64,000 nt of DNA from G963665975 sp963665975 (GTDB lineage: Bacteria; Bacteroidota; Rhodothermia; Rhodothermales; Bin80), in NCBI GenBank assembly GCA_963665975.1, contig OY762508.1:744001-808000 (forward strand), read 5' to 3'. Under the pieces are notes generated by a model. It was not told the DNA's origin. It was given only the letters and a program-made list of their open reading frames with translations, and made no database searches. A program made the translations under genes and the position numbers. Within the stretch, counting starts at the first letter, position 1. Every line of letters starts with the position of its first letter. Below, piece after piece: positions 18,876-26,781 of the stretch.

Positions 18876-19544
18876 CTACTCAAACAAGACGAGCAGGTCA
18901 GGATGAATGTTGCGGTGAGACAGCCATTTGATCATGCTTCCAAACTCCCACGATGTCTTCTCCTGTAATTCTACTACTATTCTTTCAGCCCGCGGAGCGT
19001 TTGGATCTTCGTTGAGAATGTCGATGAGTAGCAGAATTATGCGCGTGAGCTCCGTACGATTCTCCACGAGAGCGAGTCTGTTCAGATTAGCATGATCAAT
19101 TGTGGTTTCACCTCGATGGGTTTCTGGCCATCGCTTTAACCCTCCTTCCCCGAATATGTAATTTAGGTGCTCTGAGATCGCGTCCTGAGCACTGTCCAGA
19201 ATCTGGTGACATTCGTCCCATTTGCTACCCTTCGCATGATTGCACTTTTGGCAGGCGAGATGCAAATTGTCCCAATCAAACGCGTACTCCGGCTGCACAC
19301 TTTTGGGTCGCCTATGCTCTATATGAGAGAATGCGACTCCGATTATCCTGGATTCGCAATAGCAACACAGTCCGCGATACATTTTCTCCAAGGCCTCCCG
19401 GATATCGACCTTCCTGTATCGGTTAATACACTTCTTGATCTGTCTTGATTTCCCTGATGACAACGCAGCCATCAGGTCCCGCTTCCAGATTTCAGCGTTT
19501 TGGCGAAGCGATTCGGGCATTGCTGGACGGGTCACGCAGCGCAT
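18876..19544 (-). CDS. ptuB: PtuB-like HNH endonuclease (Septu-type antiphage system)
   Basis: This 222-aa protein has a zinc-finger HNH nuclease centre: C60-C61-Y-C63, HIEH (H74, H77), WDNL (N93), C98-x2-C101 and the closing CNHAKG. This is the TIGR02646/PtuB pattern, seen in Septu systems and in the retron Ec78 effector module. It should nick or cut nucleic acid when released or activated by its ATPase partner. The ATG directly follows the ATPase stop (TAGATG), so the two are translationally coupled. The C-terminal half is a leucine-rich helical region with no other domain. No reverse transcriptase lies nearby, so a plain Septu fits better than a retron. Confidence 0.85.
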   Translation of the reverse strand: MRCVTRPAMPESLRQNAEIWKRDLMAALSSGKSRQIKKCINRYRKVDIREALEKMYRGLCCYCESRIIGVAFSHIEHRRPKSVQPEYAFDWDNLHLACQKCNHAKGSKWDECHQILDSAQDAISEHLNYIFGEGGLKRWPETHRGETTIDHANLNRLALVENRTELTRIILLLIDILNEDPNAPRAERIVVELQEKTSWEFGSMIKWLSHRNIHPDLLVLFE

Positions 19545-20768
19545 CTAGGAATTGTTTTGTGAGGACTTTCGAGCAAACTGAACAAGATTCTCGAGCTCTG
19601 TTGCAAGCTGAACTGGATCGGTATCAGGCATGTTGCCCATCTGCTCCCGAAGACGTTTGAAGTCTTCTTCTTCCTCGTCCGAGAATTTGCGGCCGTGCAG
19701 GCGCTTGTTATCCAATTGCTGGAATTCTAACAATCTCTTTGCAAATGCTTCCGCTCGGGAGGTTGGTAGCCCCATCCTTATATAAACCTCCTCGGCGCGC
19801 CAGCCAAAGGGAAACACCTCTTCATAGTCACCATCATTCAGTTTATACACTTTAATATTCTTGCAGCCCGACGCCACGAGTGGCGAATGAGTGGTTGCGA
19901 TAAATTGTACGCCGGGAAAGCTCTCCGTTAGCAATTGCATGATATTGCGCTGCCAACGGGGATGGAGATGCTGCTCTATCTCATCTATAAGTACTATTCC
20001 ATCAATATCGGTGAGATCGGATGGGCCGCTGAGATACCACCACGACAAGAGATCCAACACCCAAGTGACTGTAGAATGATACCCGTCTCCCACTGAGGAC
20101 AAGGGGTAATGGTCCTGTTTATTCTTGATCTCTATCGCGTTATCTGCTAACTGGACACTGTCGTCGGATTCAAGTTGTAGGATACGTCGAAGAAGATCCG
20201 TTAGGGTACCGAGAATATTCGCCGAAGCAGGCTCCTTTCCGCGGGACGCCACGAGCCTGCGCATGACCAACTCAGGGTTCTGCAATGGCCGGTCGTTTAC
20301 AAATAGGGGATGCAGGGCATCCACGGCAAGGTAGTAGTCGTAATCTTCGGTGCCATGTACGCGTATGCCAGGCCCATAACCGGTAGTAAAGATTCGGTCC
20401 CATGGAAACTTGTCCGGTTTAAGCGGTAACCGTTGTCCGTTTTCTTGAAGCTGATTCAATTCTTGGTCTACGCTTTCGAACCGGTCCAGCGATCTGATCG
20501 TGGTTTCAGTCTGAAAACATCCAGTACGATCCTCCAAGTCGACCTCGATCGTTCCCTGCTCGCTTCCTCTTCGAACTGACTCGCCATAAAGATCCCGAAA
20601 CAAAGCTGACGCGCTCGATTCGTCGCAGAGGCCCATTGCTAGACTGCGGAGGACGGTTGACTTACCGTCGCCGTTGTCGCCTACCAATAGCGCGGATTCC
20701 CCCTTAAGATCGAGCGTCAGTTCCTCGAAGCAGCGGATATGCTTTAAACATAGCCTCGTGACTTTCAT
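19545..20768 (-). CDS. ptuA: PtuA-like AAA/SMC-type ATPase (Septu-type antiphage system)
   Basis: This 407-aa protein starts like RecF/OLD-type ATPases (MKVTRLCLKHIRCFEELTLD). It has Walker A GDNGDGKST (30-38), a signature-like region LSSVGDGYHS (223-232) that departs from canonical LSxGxR, Walker B IVLIDE (258-263) followed by EQHLHP, and an H-loop TTHSP (293-297). It has no separate TOPRIM nuclease domain, as expected for PtuA, whose nuclease is the next gene. In studied Septu systems PtuA assembles with PtuB and controls its nuclease during phage infection. The C-terminus is charged and helical. The operon's AT-richer composition suggests transfer. Confidence 0.85.
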   Translation of the reverse strand: MKVTRLCLKHIRCFEELTLDLKGESALLVGDNGDGKSTVLRSLAMGLCDESSASALFRDLYGESVRRGSEQGTIEVDLEDRTGCFQTETTIRSLDRFESVDQELNQLQENGQRLPLKPDKFPWDRIFTTGYGPGIRVHGTEDYDYYLAVDALHPLFVNDRPLQNPELVMRRLVASRGKEPASANILGTLTDLLRRILQLESDDSVQLADNAIEIKNKQDHYPLSSVGDGYHSTVTWVLDLLSWWYLSGPSDLTDIDGIVLIDEIEQHLHPRWQRNIMQLLTESFPGVQFIATTHSPLVASGCKNIKVYKLNDGDYEEVFPFGWRAEEVYIRMGLPTSRAEAFAKRLLEFQQLDNKRLHGRKFSDEEEEDFKRLREQMGNMPDTDPVQLATELENLVQFARKSSQNNS

Positions 20769-21097
20769 GCACCGTTCTAAATTGAGTGTTATCGATCCGG
20801 AAATGGCTCGCCTTGACGGAAGGCAAGCGCACTTAATGGGAGCAAGTTATCAAACAATTGTACAACATGGGCCCAATAGGTCCAGCAAATACGGACAGGT
20901 GGCGAATATTTTCCTCATACTTTTCCAATTCTGAAGCCTTCTGAACGTCATGTAGGACCCTGAATCTGATAGCGCCGGGAAAAGCATAACTCGCCGTGGA
21001 ATTCGTGACCAGAACCGGCAAGGGCCTGTATCCTCCTATCTATGCGGTTTCTTATAGGGAGACTCGAAGCGGACAACTTCAGGCTGAGTACGCACTG
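20769..21097. other. Upstream region of the Septu-like operon, no gene seen
   Basis: These 329 bases separate the first gene of the accessory operon from the SDR gene on the same strand, so the operon promoter should be here. The stretch is AT-rich near 20850 with the short palindrome CAATTG. I cannot assign a -35/-10 pair with confidence, and I see no retron-like RNA structure or reverse transcriptase fragment. Confidence 0.4.
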
Positions 21098-21874
21098 TCA
21101 AATAAGGCTGCGCGACTGCCCGCCATCCACATTCAGGCATGCGCCTGTGACAAGGCTTGCCCGCTCGGAGAGAAGGAAGGTGGCCACATCGGCAATTTCT
21201 TCCGCCGCCCCGAAGCGTCCAACCGGCAGATTGGCCTGCACGAAGGCTCGCATTCCTTCCGGATCCGATTGGACGCGCCGATCCCACGACCCGCCCGGAA
21301 ATCGAATCGATCCCGGCGCGATGCAATTGACGCGGATGCCTTCGCCGGCAAGCTCAATGGCCATGATCTTGGCCGCGCTTATAAGACCTGACTTGGTCGC
21401 ATTGTAGATCGAGAGTCCCTTTCCACCTGCCTCACGCCCAAAAATCGACGCCACGAACAGGATTGCTCCGCCGTGTGAGGCGCGCATGTGCGGGATCGCC
21501 GCGCGACTGCATCGTAGGTGCACCTTCAGATTCAATTCCAGGATTGCATCCCAGTCCTCCTCTGTTGTCTCGGCAAACGGCTTGCGGCGATTGCCCCCCA
21601 CGTTGTTTACCAGGGCATCGATGCGTCCAAATGTCCCCGCTGCACTTTCGATAAGGCGTTCCGCATTTCCGGTGCCCGTGATATCCAGCGGCAGCGCCAG
21701 CACTTCCGCGCCACAGGCTCTGATTTCGTCGGCTACGTGCTGCAGCCGATCCTCATTGCGGGCGCATATCGCCAGCAGGCACCCCTCCTTTGCCAGTCCC
21801 AGGGCGATGCTCCGGCCGAGTCCGCGACTCGCACCGGTCACCACCGCTACCTTTCCATGTAACCCAAGATCCAT
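21098..21874 (-). CDS. Short-chain dehydrogenase/reductase (SDR)
   Basis: This classical SDR of 258 aa has the NAD(P)-binding TGASRGLG (13-20), NNVGG (90-94), catalytic S143, and Y157-x3-K161 in YNATK. It ends with the common GACLNVDGGQSRS pattern of FabG-like 3-oxoacyl reductases. It should reduce a keto group or oxidise an alcohol in the cytoplasm. The acidic/basic pattern after beta-2 (ARNEDRL) suggests NADPH. The neighbours give no pathway clue, so the substrate is open. It is divergent from xseB. Confidence 0.9.
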   Translation of the reverse strand: MDLGLHGKVAVVTGASRGLGRSIALGLAKEGCLLAICARNEDRLQHVADEIRACGAEVLALPLDITGTGNAERLIESAAGTFGRIDALVNNVGGNRRKPFAETTEEDWDAILELNLKVHLRCSRAAIPHMRASHGGAILFVASIFGREAGGKGLSIYNATKSGLISAAKIMAIELAGEGIRVNCIAPGSIRFPGGSWDRRVQSDPEGMRAFVQANLPVGRFGAAEEIADVATFLLSERASLVTGACLNVDGGQSRSLI

Positions 21875-21987
21875 ATCCCTGTCCGAACGAACCGTAGAAA
21901 CTCCCGGAAGTTAGAAAATGAAATTGTGGTAATTCCCTGTCTTTTTCAGGAAATTTGATGCATTCGCTTAGGCTCGGCACGCTTGAT

Positions 21988-22215
21988 ATGACAATACCAC
22001 AACCCGACGAAGAACTGTCCTTTGAACAGGCCATGGATCGGCTCGAGGCAATTGTTCAGAAACTGGACGATGAATCGCAGGGGCTTGCGGACGCCCTGAA
22101 GTCCTATGAAGAGGGAATGCGTCTGGCCAGGGAGTGTCTTGCACGCCTCGAGTCTGCCGAGCAACGCATTGAAGAATTACGGCTGATTCTGGCCCCGGAC
22201 TCCAATGAGGCGTGA
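21988..22215 (+). CDS. xseB: Exodeoxyribonuclease VII small subunit
   Basis: From the ATG at 21988 the product is 75 aa, the normal XseB length; an earlier TTG/ATG at 21955/21958 would add 11-12 residues and is less likely. Family features are LSFEQAMDRLEAIVQKLDD and the helical YEEGMRLARECLARLESAEQ. The two-helix protein coats the XseA subunit. The stop overlaps the GTG of the next gene by four bases. It is separated from xseA by about 6.5 kb that includes the Septu-like operon. Confidence 0.92.
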   Translation: MTIPQPDEELSFEQAMDRLEAIVQKLDDESQGLADALKSYEEGMRLARECLARLESAEQRIEELRLILAPDSNEA

Positions 22216-22733
22216 GTATGCTGCACAAAACCCTGTTCCCCTCCCTGCCCGACCATGCACGTCTGTGGGTGCATGCCGCAGAGCAACCCATCCCAGAGGA
22301 TGCAAAGCAGGCCTGGCTCCAGCGCATGGACCGCTTTCTGACGCACTGGAAGTCACATGGACGCCCAGTGGGCGGCGGCGCCGCTGTTCTGGATGACCGA
22401 TTCCTCGTAGCGTCGGGAATGCTAGCCGAGCCGGGAAAAATTTCCGGTTGCGGAATTGATGCGCTGACGCGTGCAATTGCCGAGGAAGCGGATGCCCACG
22501 GAATCACCCTCGCATCCCCGCTTCTCATCTACTGGCGCAATGACCACGGAGTGGTGGCAAGCCTCTCGCGAGGTGCATTCCGACGGCTGGTCGCCAGCGG
22601 GGCCATCGGACCCGAAACGTCCGTTTTCGATCTGAGCCTGACTACGCTCGGGGAGTTGCGCAGTGGATTCGAAAAACCCTTTCGATCCGCCTGGCACGCG
22701 CGGGTGTTCCGCATCCCCGTGGCCATCCCATAG
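22212..22733 (+). CDS. Conserved Bacteroidota hypothetical protein
   Basis: This 173-aa protein starts at the GTG at 22212 (or the ATG at 22218). It resembles a family widespread in Bacteroidota that databases often label 'ABC transporter ATPase', although it has no Walker motifs. Shared features are an N-terminal HWKSHGRPVGGGAAVLDDRF, a central SGCGIDALTRAI, and the end ELRSGFEKPFRSAWHARVF. The function is unknown. It is cytoplasmic by composition and translationally coupled to xseB, which suggests co-expression rather than a shared pathway. Confidence 0.65.
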   Translation: MSMLHKTLFPSLPDHARLWVHAAEQPIPEDAKQAWLQRMDRFLTHWKSHGRPVGGGAAVLDDRFLVASGMLAEPGKISGCGIDALTRAIAEEADAHGITLASPLLIYWRNDHGVVASLSRGAFRRLVASGAIGPETSVFDLSLTTLGELRSGFEKPFRSAWHARVFRIPVAIP

Positions 22734-22741
22734 CAAGTACC

Positions 22742-23791
22742 GTGTCCTCTTTACTCAAGAAACTCAGCCGCTGGCGGGCTGAACTCGAATCCTCGCAACG
22801 AGAAATCTTGTATGCTACTGTATTTCTGCTTGGTTGGCTAGGCTTCGGGGCATTCGGGTATAGAGTGTTAGAAGGTTGGTCGCTGGTTGACGGGTTGTAC
22901 ATGACCTTCATCACACTAACCACTATCGGATTTGGCGAAGTATACCCCCTCTCGCTGGCGGGCCGCTGGTTCACCATCGTAATTGCATTCATCGGAATCG
23001 GCAGCGTAGCTTTCGTGGCAGCGCGCTGGGCGCGTATCCTGCTGTTGGGATATATGTTACGCCAGCGGCAAATCACGCGTAAGATCAAGAAGATGCGAGA
23101 TCACTTTATCATCTGTGGATACGGGCGCGTTGGTCGCCGAATGGTGGCCAACCTCATGGCGCAAGGAAAACCGATTGTCGTGCTGGATCGCAACGACGAG
23201 CTGATTCAGGCCTTGCACGCCGAGGGAATCCCTGGCATGCTGGGAGACGCTTCCGATGAAGACACCCTGCATCAGGCCGGAATTGCGGTGGCAAAGGGTC
23301 TGATCACACTCCTGCCGACAGATAGCGCCAACGTGTTTGTGACGCTTATAGCACGCGAACTCAATCCTGATCTATTCATCCTGGCGCGCACAACGTATAC
23401 GCGCAACCGACGCACACTGCTGCAGGCAGGTGCCAGCGAAGTCGTCGCGCCGTCCGATGTAGGCGCCGACCGCATGGCGCAGGTGATCCTCCGCCCCAGT
23501 GTAGATCGGTTGATGTCCCATGTGATGGAGGCGGCCGACGCCAGCCTGCTGATGGAAGAGGTGATCGTGCAGCCCGGATCGTTTCTTGCCGATAGCAGCC
23601 TTGCGAACGCCCACTTCCGGCAGAATTTCAATGCGATCGTGATCGCCGTCATTAATGGCTTCACGGGCGAAATGACGTTTAATCCAAGCCCGCATAACAC
23701 AATCGGCGCCGGCGACGTGCTGGTTGTGCTTGGCAGCAAGGAGTGGATTCTCCGTGTATCGGTAGATGGCTGTTCACCCAAGCAAGAATAA
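22742..23791 (+). CDS. Two-TM potassium channel with cytoplasmic RCK (TrkA-N/TrkA-C) domains
   Basis: This 349-aa protein has a GTG start. Residues 22-100 form two membrane helices with a pore loop carrying the K+ selectivity filter TTIGFGE (60-66). Then comes a Rossmann RCK domain with GYGRVG (126-131) and the acidic ribose-binding end VVLDRN, and a TrkA-C-like domain near residues 260-345 (VIVQPGSFLADSSL to DVLVVLGSKEW). This is the MthK/Kch-like architecture of ligand-gated K+ channels. It follows the hypothetical gene by 8 bases. The downstream L,D-transpeptidase frame begins inside its 3' end. Confidence 0.92.
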   Translation: MSSLLKKLSRWRAELESSQREILYATVFLLGWLGFGAFGYRVLEGWSLVDGLYMTFITLTTIGFGEVYPLSLAGRWFTIVIAFIGIGSVAFVAARWARILLLGYMLRQRQITRKIKKMRDHFIICGYGRVGRRMVANLMAQGKPIVVLDRNDELIQALHAEGIPGMLGDASDEDTLHQAGIAVAKGLITLLPTDSANVFVTLIARELNPDLFILARTTYTRNRRTLLQAGASEVVAPSDVGADRMAQVILRPSVDRLMSHVMEAADASLLMEEVIVQPGSFLADSSLANAHFRQNFNAIVIAVINGFTGEMTFNPSPHNTIGAGDVLVVLGSKEWILRVSVDGCSPKQE

Positions 23792-23799
23792 ACCACGTA

Positions 23800-24783
23800 A
23801 TGCGCACCACACCTACGCCGCAAAGATTCATGATCAGATGCCTCCCTGTCGCGCTCCTGCTACTCGCATTCGCCGCGCCAAGCGCAGCGCAGAGCGGATT
23901 CATTGACCAGGAAGCCGTCTCTGCGCTACTCAACATTCGGGCACTGTCGCTGGACGACATTCCGGATGTCCACTACAACTATTACGTGCTGCAAAACAGG
24001 CGAGGCAACAATGCCATCGCACGAAACACGTTCTATAACCTGATCGGCGACGGGGACACGCAGCGCGGGCGTGCGCGGGCAGAGCTAATCCAGATGATCA
24101 ACCGCCGGCTGATGCGCGACTTCCTTATCGGAGACACGATCATCGTGCCTACCACCTTTGACCTGGACTTTCGAGCCTATACGCCGTTTCCACGCTATTA
24201 TCCCGGTGGCAGGGATTTCGACAAGCTCTTCGTGATGGACAAGACAATCCAGGCGTTCGCTGCCTACGAATATGGCGAGCTCATGCGCTGGGGAATTATC
24301 AATACGGGCAATCCGGAAGAGTCACCGACGCCCAACGGTCGCTACAATTTCAATTGGCGTGAGCCATACCGCGTTTCATCCCTCAGCCCACCGGATGAGG
24401 ACTGGGAAATGTACTGGGTCGTCAATTTCCACCAGGAACGCGGCATGCACGTCCACCAGTACGAAATGCCGACGGGCGGCCCTACCAGTCATGGGTGCGT
24501 CCGCCTGGTCGACACCGACGCCCAATGGGTATATGAATGGGTCGACACCTGGAAGACCTCGCGCAAGGGGGACGGCCTGGCCTCTGCTCAGGGACGCCTG
24601 GTCAAACAGGGCACTACCGTCCTCGTAATCGGTACCGAACCGGCAGTCCAGCCACAACCATTCGATCTCCGACCCCGATTCCCTGTGCTTAAGCGCGTGG
24701 AATTGCCGGCGCATCCGTACGACATCCCTCCAGGCACGAAGCAGCAGGAGCGCTTTGATCAGATCCGCAAGAATTCCCGGTAA
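23800..24783 (+). CDS. Exported L,D-transpeptidase (YkuD domain)
   Basis: From the ATG at 23800 (another at 23830) the protein has a signal peptide ending near FAAPSAAQS, then a mature region with a YkuD domain. The catalytic block is SHGCVRLVDTDA, with a preceding His in HVHQYEMPTGG, so the Cys-His pair is present. Such enzymes form 3-3 cross-links in peptidoglycan or attach proteins to it. A C-terminal tail of about 60 residues rich in Pro and Arg follows the domain. It lies 8 bases after the K+ channel gene and is convergent with lepB. Confidence 0.88.
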   Translation: MRTTPTPQRFMIRCLPVALLLLAFAAPSAAQSGFIDQEAVSALLNIRALSLDDIPDVHYNYYVLQNRRGNNAIARNTFYNLIGDGDTQRGRARAELIQMINRRLMRDFLIGDTIIVPTTFDLDFRAYTPFPRYYPGGRDFDKLFVMDKTIQAFAAYEYGELMRWGIINTGNPEESPTPNGRYNFNWREPYRVSSLSPPDEDWEMYWVVNFHQERGMHVHQYEMPTGGPTSHGCVRLVDTDAQWVYEWVDTWKTSRKGDGLASAQGRLVKQGTTVLVIGTEPAVQPQPFDLRPRFPVLKRVELPAHPYDIPPGTKQQERFDQIRKNSR

Positions 24784-24800
24784 GCCAAAGGCTGATCAGG

Positions 24801-25919
24801 CTATCGGATCAGGCTGAACATGCGGCCGAATCGCACCTGACCGAAAAAGAGGGGACTACCGTCCGAGTTCCAGGAGAAATACACCATGACTGCCTTCCCA
24901 ACAACGTGATCCATGGGCACAAAGCCCCAGAACCTGCTGTCCTCCGAGTTGTCCCGGCTGTCACCCATCACAAAATAATAGTCCTGGGAGAACGTATACG
25001 TCGCCGTTGGGGCGCCGTCTATGAGATACCCGTCAGGACTTGTGCCAGTCTGGCGCTCCTCATACCGGCTGATAACCGGCTCCAGGATCGGCCAATTTTC
25101 CTCGGTTAGCGTTACCTCCTCACCCGCCTTCGGAATCGTCAGGGGCCCGTAGTTGTCCGGTGTATAGCTCCTGCCACCTGGATACAGGTAGGACCGGTAG
25201 GCCCCGTTCGAGCGAGCAATGGCCGGCCGCACCTCCACTACATAGGGCAGCTCGCGAATCCCATCCGCAGCGTCCTTGGTGGCCAGTACCCGGAGAACGT
25301 TCGCGCTGTTGGTCGGATTGATCTGTTTCACGCCGAGCTCCCGCAAGCGGGCTCCAGACAATCGCACGCGGTCATCCCTTTTCTCGACAAACCACTCCTG
25401 AAGCATGGTCTCCCCCAGTTGGAGCGGGTCACCGTTTACATGCACGATCTTGTCGATGACGCTAATCATCTCTCCTGGCATGCCGACTACACGCTTGATG
25501 TAATGCATCTTGCGATCAATCGTCGCAGCTTCATCTCCTGGCCAATTAAACACGACGGCATCCCCGCGCTTGACGTCGGTGAAGCCGGGCAGCCGTGTCC
25601 ACGGTAGCTCCAGTCCCTTGATATGAATCGACGTGAAGGGAATGCCGAGTGTGATGGGCGTCCGTGTGCCGTAATGGAGTTTCGACACAATGAGGTAGTC
25701 TCCGACAAGGAGACTGTTCTCCATGGACGGCGTGGGGATACGGAACAGGTCGAAGAACAGTGAGCGCACGATAACCATGACGATAATGGCGAACACCATC
25801 GCGTCCAGCCATTCACGCAAGGCGCCCTTCTTTTTCTTTGGCGGGGCATCTCCGCGCCGGCGGGCCCGCTCTGCGCGCCGCTGCTGGCGCGCCTTCTTTC
25901 TTGTCTTGGGAGTTGTCAA
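24801..25919 (-). CDS. lepB: Signal peptidase I
   Basis: This 372-aa protein starts at a TTG overlapping the upstream stop (TTGA). A very basic N-terminus (KTRKKARQQRRAERARRRG) precedes one membrane helix (MVFAIIVMVIVRSLFF). The catalytic Ser is in PTPSMENSLLVGD (S65), the general-base Lys in YIKRVVGMPGE (K142), and box E is GDSRDNSEDSRFWGFVP. It removes signal peptides at the outer face of the inner membrane. It is longer than E. coli-like cores because of an insertion (about residues 155-300) between the Lys box and box E, common in Bacteroidota. It is the last gene of a lepA / exported protein / lepB operon. Confidence 0.95.
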   Translation of the reverse strand: MTTPKTRKKARQQRRAERARRRGDAPPKKKKGALREWLDAMVFAIIVMVIVRSLFFDLFRIPTPSMENSLLVGDYLIVSKLHYGTRTPITLGIPFTSIHIKGLELPWTRLPGFTDVKRGDAVVFNWPGDEAATIDRKMHYIKRVVGMPGEMISVIDKIVHVNGDPLQLGETMLQEWFVEKRDDRVRLSGARLRELGVKQINPTNSANVLRVLATKDAADGIRELPYVVEVRPAIARSNGAYRSYLYPGGRSYTPDNYGPLTIPKAGEEVTLTEENWPILEPVISRYEERQTGTSPDGYLIDGAPTATYTFSQDYYFVMGDSRDNSEDSRFWGFVPMDHVVGKAVMVYFSWNSDGSPLFFGQVRFGRMFSLIR

Positions 25920-26770
25920 CGGTTGCTTTGTCTAGCCGTGTCTGGCGATGAGTTCGGGTGCGGCCGCCCCGCGGAAAGGTTTGGCGCTCGAATTGGCCGG
26001 TTAAAGAAGGCCTGACCATCGAAACCCACTCTATACCACTGGTCCGACACCGAGTTGTAGTAATAATCCGTGTAGACAGCAAATGGTTCTTCCCGCATCA
26101 AACCGCCAAGAAAAGACTGGCGCAGCGCAAAGAGGTTGTCTCGGCTGCTGTGGTCCGTGGCCACAATAACTCCGCGGTCGAACGGACCGTTCACGTCTGT
26201 GACCATCAAAGGGATGGAATCGTTGACGACAAACCAGTATTCGAACTGGATGTAGTCCTCGGGGCGCGGACTTTTTCGGTAATCTATCTCGGCCACAGTT
26301 CTGGTCGGTGCACCAAAGCGGTGCTCCATGCGGGCGCGGATTTCCATGGTCCGCGTCGTATCCAGCAGCGTGAAATAGTTGGTGCCAAGGAAGGCCCATT
26401 TTCTTTCACCAAAGGCCTTCTGCTGCGCCAGGCGCTCCTCTCGGGGAATAACCCGCCAGGAGGAAACATGGCCTGGCGGCAGAGAAGAAGTGAATGAATC
26501 GATGTAGTCGAATGCCTGTCGCATTATCCAGGGTCCGAGCGTATCCGCTCGCGCGGCAAGGTGCTCTACCGGCCTTGGCACCACGCGCTCCCCGACTTCC
26601 GCCAGTAATGCCCGAAACTCCAGTTGGAATTGCGCCGCCCGGTACACACTGGCTATTTCATGCATGGATACATGCGGCCGGTGCTGTGCGAATGCCGACA
26701 CCGTCGGCCACCCTGCTATTCCGAAAAGCACCAGGGCAAGCGCCCATTTCCAAGACGTTGACCGAAGCAT
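25916..26770 (-). CDS. Exported protein of unknown function between lepA and lepB
   Basis: With the ATG at 26770, 12 bases after the lepA stop, this is 284 aa with a signal peptide (WALALVLFGIAGWPTVSAFA). The longer frame from 26917 would overlap lepA and is rejected. The mature part has repeated aromatic motifs (AEIDYRKSPRPEDYIQFEYW, VYTDYYYNSVSDQWY), suggesting a beta-rich periplasmic protein. I recognise no family with confidence. Its place between lepA and lepB, with overlap to lepB, implies co-expression with translation and export functions. The C-terminus is Pro/Ser/Arg-rich and probably disordered. Confidence 0.75.
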   Translation of the reverse strand: MLRSTSWKWALALVLFGIAGWPTVSAFAQHRPHVSMHEIASVYRAAQFQLEFRALLAEVGERVVPRPVEHLAARADTLGPWIMRQAFDYIDSFTSSLPPGHVSSWRVIPREERLAQQKAFGERKWAFLGTNYFTLLDTTRTMEIRARMEHRFGAPTRTVAEIDYRKSPRPEDYIQFEYWFVVNDSIPLMVTDVNGPFDRGVIVATDHSSRDNLFALRQSFLGGLMREEPFAVYTDYYYNSVSDQWYRVGFDGQAFFNRPIRAPNLSAGRPHPNSSPDTARQSNR

Positions 26771-26781
26771 CGCAGCGCGTG

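Noticed and set aside
17015..20768. Retron Ec78-type system, because PtuAB also serves as a retron effector
   Set aside because: No reverse transcriptase or msr/msd-like RNA is visible near the operon; the only reverse transcriptase in the window is the group II intron protein 11 kb away.
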